Positions 49,913 through 57,517 of a DNA stretch of 64,000 nt are shown here, one piece after another; within the stretch, counting starts at the first letter, position 1, and every line of letters begins with the position of its first letter. The position numbers and the translations under genes are program-made. The notes under the pieces were generated by a model. It searched no databases and was not told the DNA's origin. It worked only from the letters and a program-made list of their open reading frames with translations. Source of the DNA: Amycolatopsis sp. CA-230715 (GTDB lineage: Bacteria; Actinomycetota; Actinomycetes; Mycobacteriales; Pseudonocardiaceae); contig NZ_CP059997.1 of NCBI RefSeq assembly GCF_018736145.1, positions 8,245,501 to 8,309,500 of the forward strand. The letters are read 5' to 3'.

Positions 49913-49962
49913 CCCCGAAGGTGACCTTCGGAGCATGGAGCGCCCGAAAGCCACAGTCGGGG
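49913..49962. repeat. Two decayed CCCCGAAGG-type palindromes
   Basis: 49913-49933 (right arm altered to CCTTCGGAG) and 49943-49962 (CCCGAAAGCC ... GTCGGGG). They are 9 bp apart like the pairs at 15218 and 29713. They lie between the membrane protein and pepP promoters. Confidence 0.65.
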
Positions 49963-50031
49963 CGTCGGCAGCCGCGAGCGAGCGGGGCTCACCCGGCGGG
50001 GGAGCGGTGGCGCTGGCGATAAGGTGAGCGG

Positions 50032-51129
50032 GTGCCTGAGACCCATGCGCACCGACGCGAATCCCTCCGTGCCCTGATCACCGACGCCGAGCTCGACGCG
50101 TTGCTGGTCACCGATCTCCTCAACATCCGGTACCTCACCGGGTTCACCGGTTCGAACGCGGCGCTGCTGGTGTCCGCTTCGGGCGAGTCCGGGACGGTGT
50201 TCTGCACCGACGGCCGCTACACCACCCAGTCGGCCACCGAGGTGCCCGATCTCGAACGCGTGCTGGACCGGGCGAGCGCCGCCGCGCTGGCCAAGCACGG
50301 CAGCGCGAGCGCGGAAGCCTTCCGCCGCACCGGTTTCGAGAGCCAGCACGTCAGCGTGGAGACCCACGAAATGCTGCGCGGGCTCGCCGAGGGCATCGAA
50401 CTGCGCCGCGCGCCCGGCTTCGTGGAGCGGCTGCGCCTGGTCAAGGACGAGGCCGAGATCGAGGCGCTGCGCATGGCCTGCGCGGCCGCCGACCGCGCGC
50501 TCGCCGATCTCGTCGAGCACGGCGGGCTCCGCCCCGGCCGCACCGAGCGCGAGGTCGCCCGCGAGCTGGAAGGCCGCATGCTCGACCACGGGTCGTCCGG
50601 CCCGTCGTTCGAGACGATCGTGGCCGCGGGCGCCCATTCCGCGATCCCGCACCACCAGCCGACCGAATCGGTGCTCGCGGCGGGCGATTTCGTGAAGCTC
50701 GACTTCGGCGCCACGGTCGACGGCTACCACTCGGACATGACCCGCACGCTGGTGCTCGGCAGGCCCGCCGACTGGCAGCGCGAGGTCTACGAGCTGGTGT
50801 TCGCCGCGCAGGCCGCGGGCTGCGAGGCGGTGCTGCCGGGCATCGAGGTCAGCCAAGTGGACGCGACCGCCCGCGGCGTGATCGAGCGCGCGGGGCGCGG
50901 GGACGAGTTTTCCCACGGCCTCGGGCACGGCGTCGGCCTCGAGGTGCACGAGGCGCCCAGCCTGGCCGCCACCGGCGCCGGTACACTGTCCGCCGGTATG
51001 GCGGTCACCGTCGAGCCCGGCGTCTATCTAGCCGGACGGGGTGGCGTGCGCATCGAGGACACGCTGGTCGTGCGGGACGGTGCTCCCGAACTCCTCACCT
51101 TGAGCAGCAAAGAACTCGTGGTCGTCTGA
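50032..51129 (+). CDS. Xaa-Pro aminopeptidase/dipeptidase (M24 family)
   Basis: 365 residues from GTG 50032. The N-terminal creatinase-like domain contains YLTGFTGSNAALLV; the pita-bread domain has the metal ligands in VKLDFGATVDGYHSDMTRT, HGLGHGVGLEVHEAP, VTVEPGVYL and IEDTLVV. It removes residues next to proline from peptides, with two Mn or Co ions. The position pepP-efp-nusB is conserved in actinobacteria (pepQ in M. tuberculosis). A 49-bp gap separates it from efp. Confidence 0.93.
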   Translation: MPETHAHRRESLRALITDAELDALLVTDLLNIRYLTGFTGSNAALLVSASGESGTVFCTDGRYTTQSATEVPDLERVLDRASAAALAKHGSASAEAFRRTGFESQHVSVETHEMLRGLAEGIELRRAPGFVERLRLVKDEAEIEALRMACAAADRALADLVEHGGLRPGRTEREVARELEGRMLDHGSSGPSFETIVAAGAHSAIPHHQPTESVLAAGDFVKLDFGATVDGYHSDMTRTLVLGRPADWQREVYELVFAAQAAGCEAVLPGIEVSQVDATARGVIERAGRGDEFSHGLGHGVGLEVHEAPSLAATGAGTLSAGMAVTVEPGVYLAGRGGVRIEDTLVVRDGAPELLTLSSKELVVV

Positions 51130-51178
51130 GCGCGGCCCGAAGAGACAAGCAAAGACGAGCACAGGAGAACCGAACCCC

Positions 51179-51742
51179 GTGGCCACCACCAACGACCTGA
51201 AGAACGGCCTGGTACTGAACCTCGACGGCCAGCTCTGGTCCGTCGTGAACTTCCAGCACGTCAAGCCGGGCAAGGGCGGTGCGTTCGTGCGCACCACCCT
51301 GAAGCATGTGCTGTCCGGCAAGGTCGTCGACAAGACGTTCAACGCCGGTACGAAGGTCGAGACGGCCACCGTGGACCGCCGGACCATGACTTACCTGTAC
51401 AACGACGGCACGGACTACGTGTTCATGGACGCCGACACCTACGACCAGATCACGGTCACGCCCGAGGTCGTCGGCGAGGGTGCGGGCTACCTGCTGGAGA
51501 ACACCGAGGTCCAGGTCGCGGTGCACGAGGGCACCCCGCTCTACGTCGAGCTGCCGACCTCGGTCGAGCTGGTCATCGAGCACACCGACCCCGGCCTGCA
51601 GGGCGACCGCTCCACCGGCGGCACCAAGCCCGCGAAGCTGGAGACCGGCGCCGAGATCCAGGTGCCGCTGTTCGTGACCACCGGCGAGAAGGTCAAGGTC
51701 GACACCAGGGACGGCCGGTACCTCGGCCGCGTCTCCGGCTGA
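51179..51742 (+). CDS. efp: Translation elongation factor P
   Basis: 187 residues from GTG 51179, with AGGAG upstream. Three beta-barrel domains; the first has the conserved tip loop KPGKGGAFVRT with Lys32, the site modified in some bacteria. The C-terminal domain ends GEKVKVDTRDGRYLGRVSG. It relieves ribosomes stalled at polyproline, relevant here because MltG and other proteins in the window are proline-rich. It is followed by nusB after 7 bp. Confidence 0.97.
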   Translation: MATTNDLKNGLVLNLDGQLWSVVNFQHVKPGKGGAFVRTTLKHVLSGKVVDKTFNAGTKVETATVDRRTMTYLYNDGTDYVFMDADTYDQITVTPEVVGEGAGYLLENTEVQVAVHEGTPLYVELPTSVELVIEHTDPGLQGDRSTGGTKPAKLETGAEIQVPLFVTTGEKVKVDTRDGRYLGRVSG

Positions 51743-51749
51743 GGCGCGG

Positions 51750-52202
51750 ATGACATCCGGAGGTTCGGCGAAGCGCGGCGGCCCGATCGGCCGCCGCGCC
51801 TCGCGCAAGCGCGCGGTGGAAATCCTCTACGAGGCCGCGCAGCGTTCGGCCGACGCGGTCACCCTGCTCGCCGAGCGGGTCGGCGCGGTCGAGGTGGACC
51901 CGATCGCCGATCACACCATCGCACTGGTGGAGGGCGTCACGGCGCAGCGGGAGCGGATCGACGAGCTGCTCGCGGAGCACTCGCAGGGCTGGACGCTGGA
52001 CCGGATGCCGCCGGTGGACCTCGCGGTGCTGCGGGTCGGCGTCTACGAGCTGCTGTGGGCGGCGGACGTACCGGACCCGGTGGCGATCGACGAGGCCGTC
52101 GGGCTGGCGAAGGAACTGTCCACTGACGACTCGCCGCGCTTCGTCAACGGCGTGCTCGGCCGGATCGGCAATATCGCCGACCGCCTTCGCGCGGTGCTCT
52201 GA
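51750..52202 (+). CDS. nusB: Transcription antitermination factor NusB
   Basis: 150 residues. It begins RRASRKRAVEILYEAAQRS and contains WTLDRMPPVDLAVLRVGVYELL and PRFVNGVLGRI, the hallmark regions of the all-helical NusB fold. It binds boxA RNA with NusE to keep polymerase running through rRNA operons. Last gene of the pepP-efp-nusB cluster, followed by a strong hairpin. Confidence 0.96.
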   Translation: MTSGGSAKRGGPIGRRASRKRAVEILYEAAQRSADAVTLLAERVGAVEVDPIADHTIALVEGVTAQRERIDELLAEHSQGWTLDRMPPVDLAVLRVGVYELLWAADVPDPVAIDEAVGLAKELSTDDSPRFVNGVLGRIGNIADRLRAVL

Positions 52203-52218
52203 AGCGGATTTTCCCCTA

Positions 52219-52258
52219 CCTCAAGAGAAGGCCCTCCCCCAAGTGCCTTCTCTTGAGG
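52219..52258. terminator. Bidirectional terminator between nusB and bldD
   Basis: A 14-bp perfect stem (52219-52232 and 52245-52258; arms CCTCAAGAGAAGGC/GCCTTCTCTTGAGG) with a 12-base loop fills the gap between the convergent stops. It is unusually A/T-rich for the region. TTTTCCCC precedes it on the nusB side. Confidence 0.8.
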
Positions 52259-52266
52259 GTATGGCA

Positions 52267-52755
52267 TCAGTCTTCTTTGGACGGACGGGCTTCCGGCGGC
52301 AGCACGCCCCAGTCGATGAGCTGCTCGGTGAGCTCGCCGGGGGTCATGTCGTAGATGATCGCCAGCGACCGCAGGTCCTCGGTCCTGATGGAGAGCACCT
52401 TGCCGTTGTAGTCCCCGCGCTGGCTCTGGATGGTGGCCGCGTAGCGGGCCAGCGGGCCGACCTTCTCCGCGGGCAGCTGCTGGAGCCGCTCCAGGTTGAT
52501 CACGATCTTCGTGGCGGGCTCGGCGCCGGACGGGACCCGGCCCTCCGGGAGCAGCTCCACGACCGGTACGCCGTAGAAATCGGCCAGCTCGGCCAGTTTC
52601 TGGACGGTTACCGCGCGGTCGCCCCGTTCGTACGAGCCCACGACGACGGCCTTCCAGCGCCCGCCGGACTTCTGTTCGACCCCGTGCAGGGAGAGGCCCT
52701 GCTGCTGGCGGATGCCGCGGAGCTTGGCCCCGAGCGCCTTGGCGTAATCGCCCAT
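52267..52755 (-). CDS. bldD: Developmental master regulator BldD
   Basis: 162 residues. The N-terminal XRE-type helix-turn-helix is about 5-70 (LGAKLRGIRQQQGLSLHGVE ... VVVGSYERGDRAV). The C-terminal domain has the cyclic-di-GMP signature RGD-X8-RXXD as RGD(113-115)...RTED(124-127), the exact spacing reported for Streptomyces BldD. With c-di-GMP it dimerises and represses sporulation genes during vegetative growth. A BldD box lies upstream of its own start, indicating autoregulation. This gene identifies the organism as a sporulating-type actinomycete lineage. Confidence 0.96.
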   Translation of the reverse strand: MGDYAKALGAKLRGIRQQQGLSLHGVEQKSGGRWKAVVVGSYERGDRAVTVQKLAELADFYGVPVVELLPEGRVPSGAEPATKIVINLERLQQLPAEKVGPLARYAATIQSQRGDYNGKVLSIRTEDLRSLAIIYDMTPGELTEQLIDWGVLPPEARPSKED

Positions 52756-52822
52756 CTGGTGGTTCTCCGTTTCCTTGCCCCTGGCCGATCGTGTGGATCG
52801 CCCCGGGGGGACTCCTGAGTCG

Positions 52823-52837
52823 AATACTCAGAGTAAT
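52823..52837 (-). promoter_or_regulatory. BldD box upstream of bldD
   Basis: AATACTCAGAGTAAT matches nine of ten fixed positions of the BldD-box consensus (NTNACNCWGNGTNAN), with a perfect TACTCAGAGTA palindrome at its centre. It is about 70 bp upstream of the bldD start and predicts negative autoregulation, as known in Streptomyces coelicolor. Confidence 0.75.
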
Positions 52838-52984
52838 GGTTACGCATTGTCGTCACCAGGTCAAGCGCATCCTCGTTCCAGGTGAGTTCCGCGACGGCCA
52901 CACCACCCGGAAGGCTGAGCAGGTCCGCCTGCTAGTGTCGGGGCGATTTCCTCAGGCAAGCAGGAGATCGACGTCCTTTAAGGA

Positions 52985-53010
52985 CCCGTCCAGAGAGGCG
53001 GGGAAGGAGG
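52985..53010 (+). promoter_or_regulatory. PyrR-binding RNA hairpin over the pyrR ribosome binding site
   Basis: CCCGTC (52985-52990) pairs with GGCGGG (52997-53002) around the loop CAGAGA, and the whole reads GTCCAGAGAGGCGGGG, matching the conserved PyrR-binding sequence (UCCAGAGAGGYU). The ribosome binding site GGAAGGAGG (53002-53010) directly adjoins it. As described for mycobacteria, PyrR with UMP would stabilise the hairpin and block translation of the pyr operon. Confidence 0.72.
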
Positions 53011-53017
53011 TCTTGCC

Positions 53018-53623
53018 GTGGCGCCACGCCCTCGTGGCGCGGCGGACCCGGCCGGTGAGCGGGAGCTGCTCACCGCTGGCGACGTCGCGCGCACCATCGC
53101 CCGAATGGCCCATCAGGTCATCGAAAAGACCGCAGTGGGTGCCGGGCCCGCACCGCCACCCGTGTTGCTCGGTATTCCGACCAGGGGAACGCCGCTCGCA
53201 CGCAGGCTGGCCGCGCGGATCGCCGAGTTCTCCGGTCACGACACGCCGACCGGCGCGCTCGACGTGACCCTCTTCCGCGACGATCTCCGTCGCAGACCCA
53301 CCCGGCCGCTGGAACCGACCAGCCTGCCCGACGGTGGTCTGGACGACCGGGTCGTGATCCTCGTCGACGACGTCCTGTTCTCCGGGCGCACCATCCGCGC
53401 CGCGCTCGACGCGTTGCGCGAGCACGGCAGGCCGAAGGCCGTGCAGCTGGCCGTGCTGGTCGACAGGGGACATCGCGAACTCCCCATCCGCGCCGACTAC
53501 GTCGGCAAGAACGTGCCCACGTCCCGTGCCGAGGGCGTCGCGGTCCTGCTGTCCGAAGTGGATGGCCGCGACGCGGTGCTGCTGCGCGGTCCGGGCGAAG
53601 GCCAGGGAGGAGGGGAGCGATGA
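53018..53623 (+). CDS. pyrR: Bifunctional pyr operon regulator / uracil phosphoribosyltransferase PyrR
   Basis: 201 residues from GTG 53018. The phosphoribosyltransferase fold contains the PRPP loop VVILVDDVLFSGRTI and IPTRGTPLARRLAARI near the N-terminus. It binds mRNA when UMP is abundant and also converts uracil to UMP. The first ~20 residues are an extension typical of actinobacterial proteins. It overlaps pyrB by 4 bp. Control is likely through the leader hairpin just upstream. Confidence 0.95.
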   Translation: MAPRPRGAADPAGERELLTAGDVARTIARMAHQVIEKTAVGAGPAPPPVLLGIPTRGTPLARRLAARIAEFSGHDTPTGALDVTLFRDDLRRRPTRPLEPTSLPDGGLDDRVVILVDDVLFSGRTIRAALDALREHGRPKAVQLAVLVDRGHRELPIRADYVGKNVPTSRAEGVAVLLSEVDGRDAVLLRGPGEGQGGGER

Positions 53624-54552
53624 AGCACCTGCTGGCCACCGACGGCCTCGACGCGGACACCGCGCTCGCCGTGCTGGACACCGCCGACGAGCTCAAGCGG
53701 ACGCTGATCGGCCGCGAGGTCCGCAAGCTGCCGACGCTGCGCGGCCGCACCGTGATCACGCTGTTCTACGAGAACTCCACGAGGACCAGGGTCTCGTTCG
53801 AGATCGCGGGCAAGTGGATGAGCGCCGACGTCATCAACGTCTCGGCGTCGAGTTCGTCGGTCAACAAGGGCGAGTCCCTTCGCGACACCGCGCTGACGCT
53901 GGCCGCGGCGGGCGCGGACTGCGTGATCGTGCGCCACCCCGCTTCGGGCGCGGCGCAGCGGCTCGCGGGCTGGCTCGCCGAACCCGGCACCAAGATCGTC
54001 AACGCCGGTGACGGGATGCACGAACACCCGACGCAGGCCCTGCTGGACGCGGCGACCCTGCGGGAGCGGCTCGGGTCGCTGAAGGACCGTCGCATCGCGA
54101 TCGTCGGCGACGTGCTGCACAGCAGGGTCGCGCGTTCCAACATCCACCTGCTGACCACGCTCGGCGCCGAGGTCGTGCTCGTCGCCCCGCCGACACTGCT
54201 GCCGTCCGGAGTGGACAGCCTGCCGGTGACGGTGTCGCACGACCTCGACGCCGAACTGCCCGCGGTTGACGCAGTGATGATGCTGCGCGTGCAGGCCGAA
54301 CGGATGCACGGCGGGTTCTTCCCGTCGGCGCGCGAATACTCGATCGCTTACGGGCTCTCCGAAAAGCGGCTGAAGACGCTGCCAGAGCACGCGGTCGTGC
54401 TGCACCCCGGCCCGATGCTGCGCGGGATGGAGATCGCCTCCGCGGTCGCGGACGCGCCCGCTTCGGCGATCACCGAACAGGTCCGCAACGGGGTGCACGT
54501 CCGGATGGCCGTGCTGTACCACCTGCTCGCCGGCGAAGGAGACGAGTCGTGA
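53620..54552 (+). CDS. pyrB: Aspartate carbamoyltransferase catalytic chain
   Basis: 310 residues. Carbamoyl-phosphate site ENSTRTRVSFEIA; aspartate-site motifs NKGESLRDTALTL, VIVRHPASGAA and HPGPMLRGMEIA. No regulatory chain (pyrI) is present, as usual in actinobacteria. It joins carbamoyl phosphate and aspartate, the first committed step of UMP synthesis. It overlaps pyrC by 4 bp. Confidence 0.97.
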   Translation: MKHLLATDGLDADTALAVLDTADELKRTLIGREVRKLPTLRGRTVITLFYENSTRTRVSFEIAGKWMSADVINVSASSSSVNKGESLRDTALTLAAAGADCVIVRHPASGAAQRLAGWLAEPGTKIVNAGDGMHEHPTQALLDAATLRERLGSLKDRRIAIVGDVLHSRVARSNIHLLTTLGAEVVLVAPPTLLPSGVDSLPVTVSHDLDAELPAVDAVMMLRVQAERMHGGFFPSAREYSIAYGLSEKRLKTLPEHAVVLHPGPMLRGMEIASAVADAPASAITEQVRNGVHVRMAVLYHLLAGEGDES

Positions 54553-55841
54553 ACGCCGTACTGATCAAGGGTGCCCGTCCCTACGGCGAGGGCGAGCCGG
54601 TCGACGTGCTGGTCACCGACGGCGTGATCGCCGCGATCGGGGACGGCCTTACCGCGCCGGACGGCGCCGAGGTCGTCGAAGCGGGCGGGCAGGTGCTGCT
54701 GCCCGGTTTCGTCGATCTCCACACGCACCTGCGCGAACCCGGCAGGGAAGACACCGAGACCATCGAGACCGGGTCGGCCGCCGCCGCGCTCGGCGGGTTC
54801 ACCGCGGTGTTCGCGATGGCCAACACCGATCCGGTCGCCGACAACGCGGTGATCGTCGAACACGTCTGGCGGCGCGGCAGGGAAGCCGGTCTCGCGGACG
54901 TGCACCCGGTGGGCGCGGTCACCGTCGGGCTCAAGGGCGAGAAGCTCGCAGAGCTGGGCACGATGGCCGCGTCCGAGGCCGGGGTGCGCGTGTTCTCCGA
55001 CGACGGCCACTGCGTCGCGGATCCGCTGATCATGCGCCGCGCGCTGGAGTACTCGACCGCGCTCGGCGCCGTGATCGCGCAGCACGCCGAAGAGCCGAGG
55101 CTGACCGTCGGCGCGCAGGCACACGAAGGCGAGCGCGCGTCGCGCCTCGGCTACAGCGGCTGGCCCGCCTCGGCCGAGGAGTCCATTGTGGCCCGTGACT
55201 GCATCCTCGCGAAGCACGCGAACGCGAGGCTGCACGTGTGCCACGTTTCGACGGCGGGCACCGCGGACGTGCTCCGCTGGGCCAAGGCGCGCGACACGCA
55301 GGTCTCCGCCGAGGTGACCCCGCACCACCTGCTGCTCACCGACGAACGGCTCGCCACCTACGACCCGGTGAACAAGGTCAACCCGCCGCTGCGCGCGGAG
55401 TCCGATGTGGAGCGTCTGCGGGCGGCGCTCGCGGACGGCACGATCGATTGCGTCGCCACCGACCACGCGCCGCACGCGGTGCAGGACAAGGACTGCGAGT
55501 GGGCCGCGGCGAGGCCGGGCATGCTCGGGCTGCAGACCGCGCTGTCCATTGTGGTGCACACCATGGTCCGCACCGGACTGCTCGACTGGCGCGGGGTGGC
55601 GAGGGTGCTGAGCGAGCGGCCGGCCGAGATCGGCGGCCTGCCCGACCACGGCAGGCCGATCGAGGTCGGCGAACCCGCGAACCTGACGCTCGTCGACCCC
55701 GATGCCGAGTGGACGGTGCGCGGCCAGGAGCTGGCGAGCGTGGCCGCGAACACCCCGTACGAGGGCATGCGGCTGCCCGGCGTGGTGAACGCCACGCTGC
55801 TGCGCGGGCGGATCACCTGCCGAGAAGGGAAGATCTCCTGA
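54549..55841 (+). CDS. pyrC: Dihydroorotase
   Basis: 430 residues from GTG 54549. The type I amidohydrolase motif VDLHTHLREPGREDTETIETG region is present (metal His pair at HTH), as are LHVCHVST, EVTPHHLLL and CVATDHAPH (catalytic Asp). It cyclises carbamoyl aspartate to dihydroorotate. The stop overlaps the next start by one base (TGATG). Confidence 0.97.
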   Translation: MNAVLIKGARPYGEGEPVDVLVTDGVIAAIGDGLTAPDGAEVVEAGGQVLLPGFVDLHTHLREPGREDTETIETGSAAAALGGFTAVFAMANTDPVADNAVIVEHVWRRGREAGLADVHPVGAVTVGLKGEKLAELGTMAASEAGVRVFSDDGHCVADPLIMRRALEYSTALGAVIAQHAEEPRLTVGAQAHEGERASRLGYSGWPASAEESIVARDCILAKHANARLHVCHVSTAGTADVLRWAKARDTQVSAEVTPHHLLLTDERLATYDPVNKVNPPLRAESDVERLRAALADGTIDCVATDHAPHAVQDKDCEWAAARPGMLGLQTALSIVVHTMVRTGLLDWRGVARVLSERPAEIGGLPDHGRPIEVGEPANLTLVDPDAEWTVRGQELASVAANTPYEGMRLPGVVNATLLRGRITCREGKIS

Positions 55842-56389
55842 TGGAGAGAGTGCTGCTCACCCTCGCGATCGTCGCGTTCTTCCTGTTGTGCGTGTTCGGC
55901 ATGTGGCTCGGCTGGCGCCGCAAGGCGCGCTCCCAGAGCGTGCAGGTGCCGCCGTTCCCGACGACGCCGCCGACACCGGAGGAGACCGGCGAGCGGCTGC
56001 TGGCGCCCGCCGAGGGGCTCTACGTCAGCACGACCCGCGCCGGGCACTGGCAGGACCGGATCGTCACCAGGGGAGCGGGCCTGCGGACCTCGGCCACCTG
56101 GCGGCTCTACGAACGCGGGGTCGAGGTCGAACGCGTCGGCGCGCCGGGGTTCTGGATCCCCGCCGAGTCCCTTGTGGACATCCGGCTGGACAGCCGGATC
56201 GCGGGCAAGGTGATGGCGACCGACAGCCTGCTGGTGTTCACCTGGCAGCTCGGCGACGTCCAGCTGGACACCGGCTTCCGCGGTGACGAACTGAGTGTCT
56301 ATCCACAGTGGATCGAATCGGTCCGGCGCGTGGCGAAGTTAGCCGAACACGGCCGGTCCGGTTCCGGCGAGGTCAAGGGAGGAGCCTGA
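55841..56389 (+). CDS. Membrane-anchored protein of the pyr operon
   Basis: 182 residues. One N-terminal membrane helix (VLLTLAIVAFFLLCVFGMWLGW), a Pro-rich linker (PPFPTTPPTPEE), then a beta-rich domain (GLRTSATWRLYERGVEVERV ... LLVFTWQLGDVQLDTGF) that resembles a PH-like fold. A homologue occupies the same place between pyrC and carA in mycobacteria (Rv1382 in M. tuberculosis). Its function is unknown; conserved position suggests some link to pyrimidine supply or simply operon heritage. Confidence 0.8.
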   Translation: MERVLLTLAIVAFFLLCVFGMWLGWRRKARSQSVQVPPFPTTPPTPEETGERLLAPAEGLYVSTTRAGHWQDRIVTRGAGLRTSATWRLYERGVEVERVGAPGFWIPAESLVDIRLDSRIAGKVMATDSLLVFTWQLGDVQLDTGFRGDELSVYPQWIESVRRVAKLAEHGRSGSGEVKGGA

Positions 56390-56392
56390 GAG

Positions 56393-57517
56393 ATGACGGG
56401 AAATCGTGAGCCCGCGGCGCTGGTGCTCGAGGACGGCCGCATCTTTCGCGGCGTTCCCTACGGCGCGCGCGGCAGGACGCTCGGCGAGGCGGTGTTCTGC
56501 ACCGGCATGACCGGGTACCAGGAGACGCTGACCGATCCGTCCTACCACCGCCAGATCGTGGTGCAGACCGCGCCGCAGATCGGCAACACCGGCTGGAACG
56601 ACGAGGACGACGAGTCGGCGCGGATCTGGGTCAGCGGGTACGTGGTGCGCGATCCCGCGCGCACGCCGTCGAACTGGCGCTCGCGCCGTTCGCTCGACTC
56701 CGAGCTGACCGCGCAGGACATCGTCGGCATCGCCGAGATCGACACCCGCACCCTGACCAGGCACCTGCGCGAGCACGGCGCCATGCGGGCGGGGGTGTTC
56801 TCCGGCGACGCGCTGCGCGACGACGACGAGATGGTCGCCGAAGTGCTGGCGAGCCCGTCGATGAAGGGCGCGCGCCTGGCAGGCGAGGTCACCACCAAGG
56901 CGCCCTACGTGGTGCCCGCGCCGGGGGAGCGGCGGTTCCGGGTGGCCGCGCTCGACCTCGGGATCAAGTCCAACACCCCGCGCCTGATGAACCAGCGCGG
57001 GATCGAGGTGCACGTCCTGCCGCTGACGAGCACGGTCGACGAGCTGCTCGCTGTCGAACCGGACGGGGTGTTCCTCTCGAACGGCCCCGGCGACCCGGCG
57101 ACCGAGGACCACGCCACCGAGCTGACGAAGGCGGTGCTGGAGCGGCGGATCCCGACGTTCGGCATCTGCTTCGGCAACCAGATCCTCGGCCGCGCGCTGG
57201 GACTGGGCACCTACAAGATGCGCTACGGGCACCGCGGCATCAACATCCCGGTGATCGACCTGGCCACCGGCGCGGTGGCGATCACCGCGCAGAACCACGG
57301 CTTCGCCCTCGAAGGCGAGCCGGGCCAGCGGTTCGACTCGCCCTTCGGCAGCGCGCAGATCAGCCACTACTGCCCGAACGACGACACCGTCGAAGGCGTC
57401 CGCTGCTCGGACGTCCCCGCGTTCTCGGTGCAGTACCACCCCGAGGCCGCCGCGGGCCCGCACGACGCGGCGCCCCTGTTCGACGAGTTCGTGAGCCTGA
57501 TGGAGAAGGCGAAGTAA
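56393..57517 (+). CDS. carA: Carbamoyl-phosphate synthase small (glutaminase) chain
   Basis: 374 residues. The N-terminal CPSase small domain (LVLEDGRIFRGVPYGARG, TGMTGYQETLTDPSY) precedes a class I glutamine amidotransferase domain with the nucleophile Cys in PTFGICFGNQILG and the His-x-Glu in QYHPEAAAGP. It releases ammonia from glutamine and channels it to CarB. The stop overlaps the carB ATG by one base. Confidence 0.97.
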   Translation: MTGNREPAALVLEDGRIFRGVPYGARGRTLGEAVFCTGMTGYQETLTDPSYHRQIVVQTAPQIGNTGWNDEDDESARIWVSGYVVRDPARTPSNWRSRRSLDSELTAQDIVGIAEIDTRTLTRHLREHGAMRAGVFSGDALRDDDEMVAEVLASPSMKGARLAGEVTTKAPYVVPAPGERRFRVAALDLGIKSNTPRLMNQRGIEVHVLPLTSTVDELLAVEPDGVFLSNGPGDPATEDHATELTKAVLERRIPTFGICFGNQILGRALGLGTYKMRYGHRGINIPVIDLATGAVAITAQNHGFALEGEPGQRFDSPFGSAQISHYCPNDDTVEGVRCSDVPAFSVQYHPEAAAGPHDAAPLFDEFVSLMEKAK

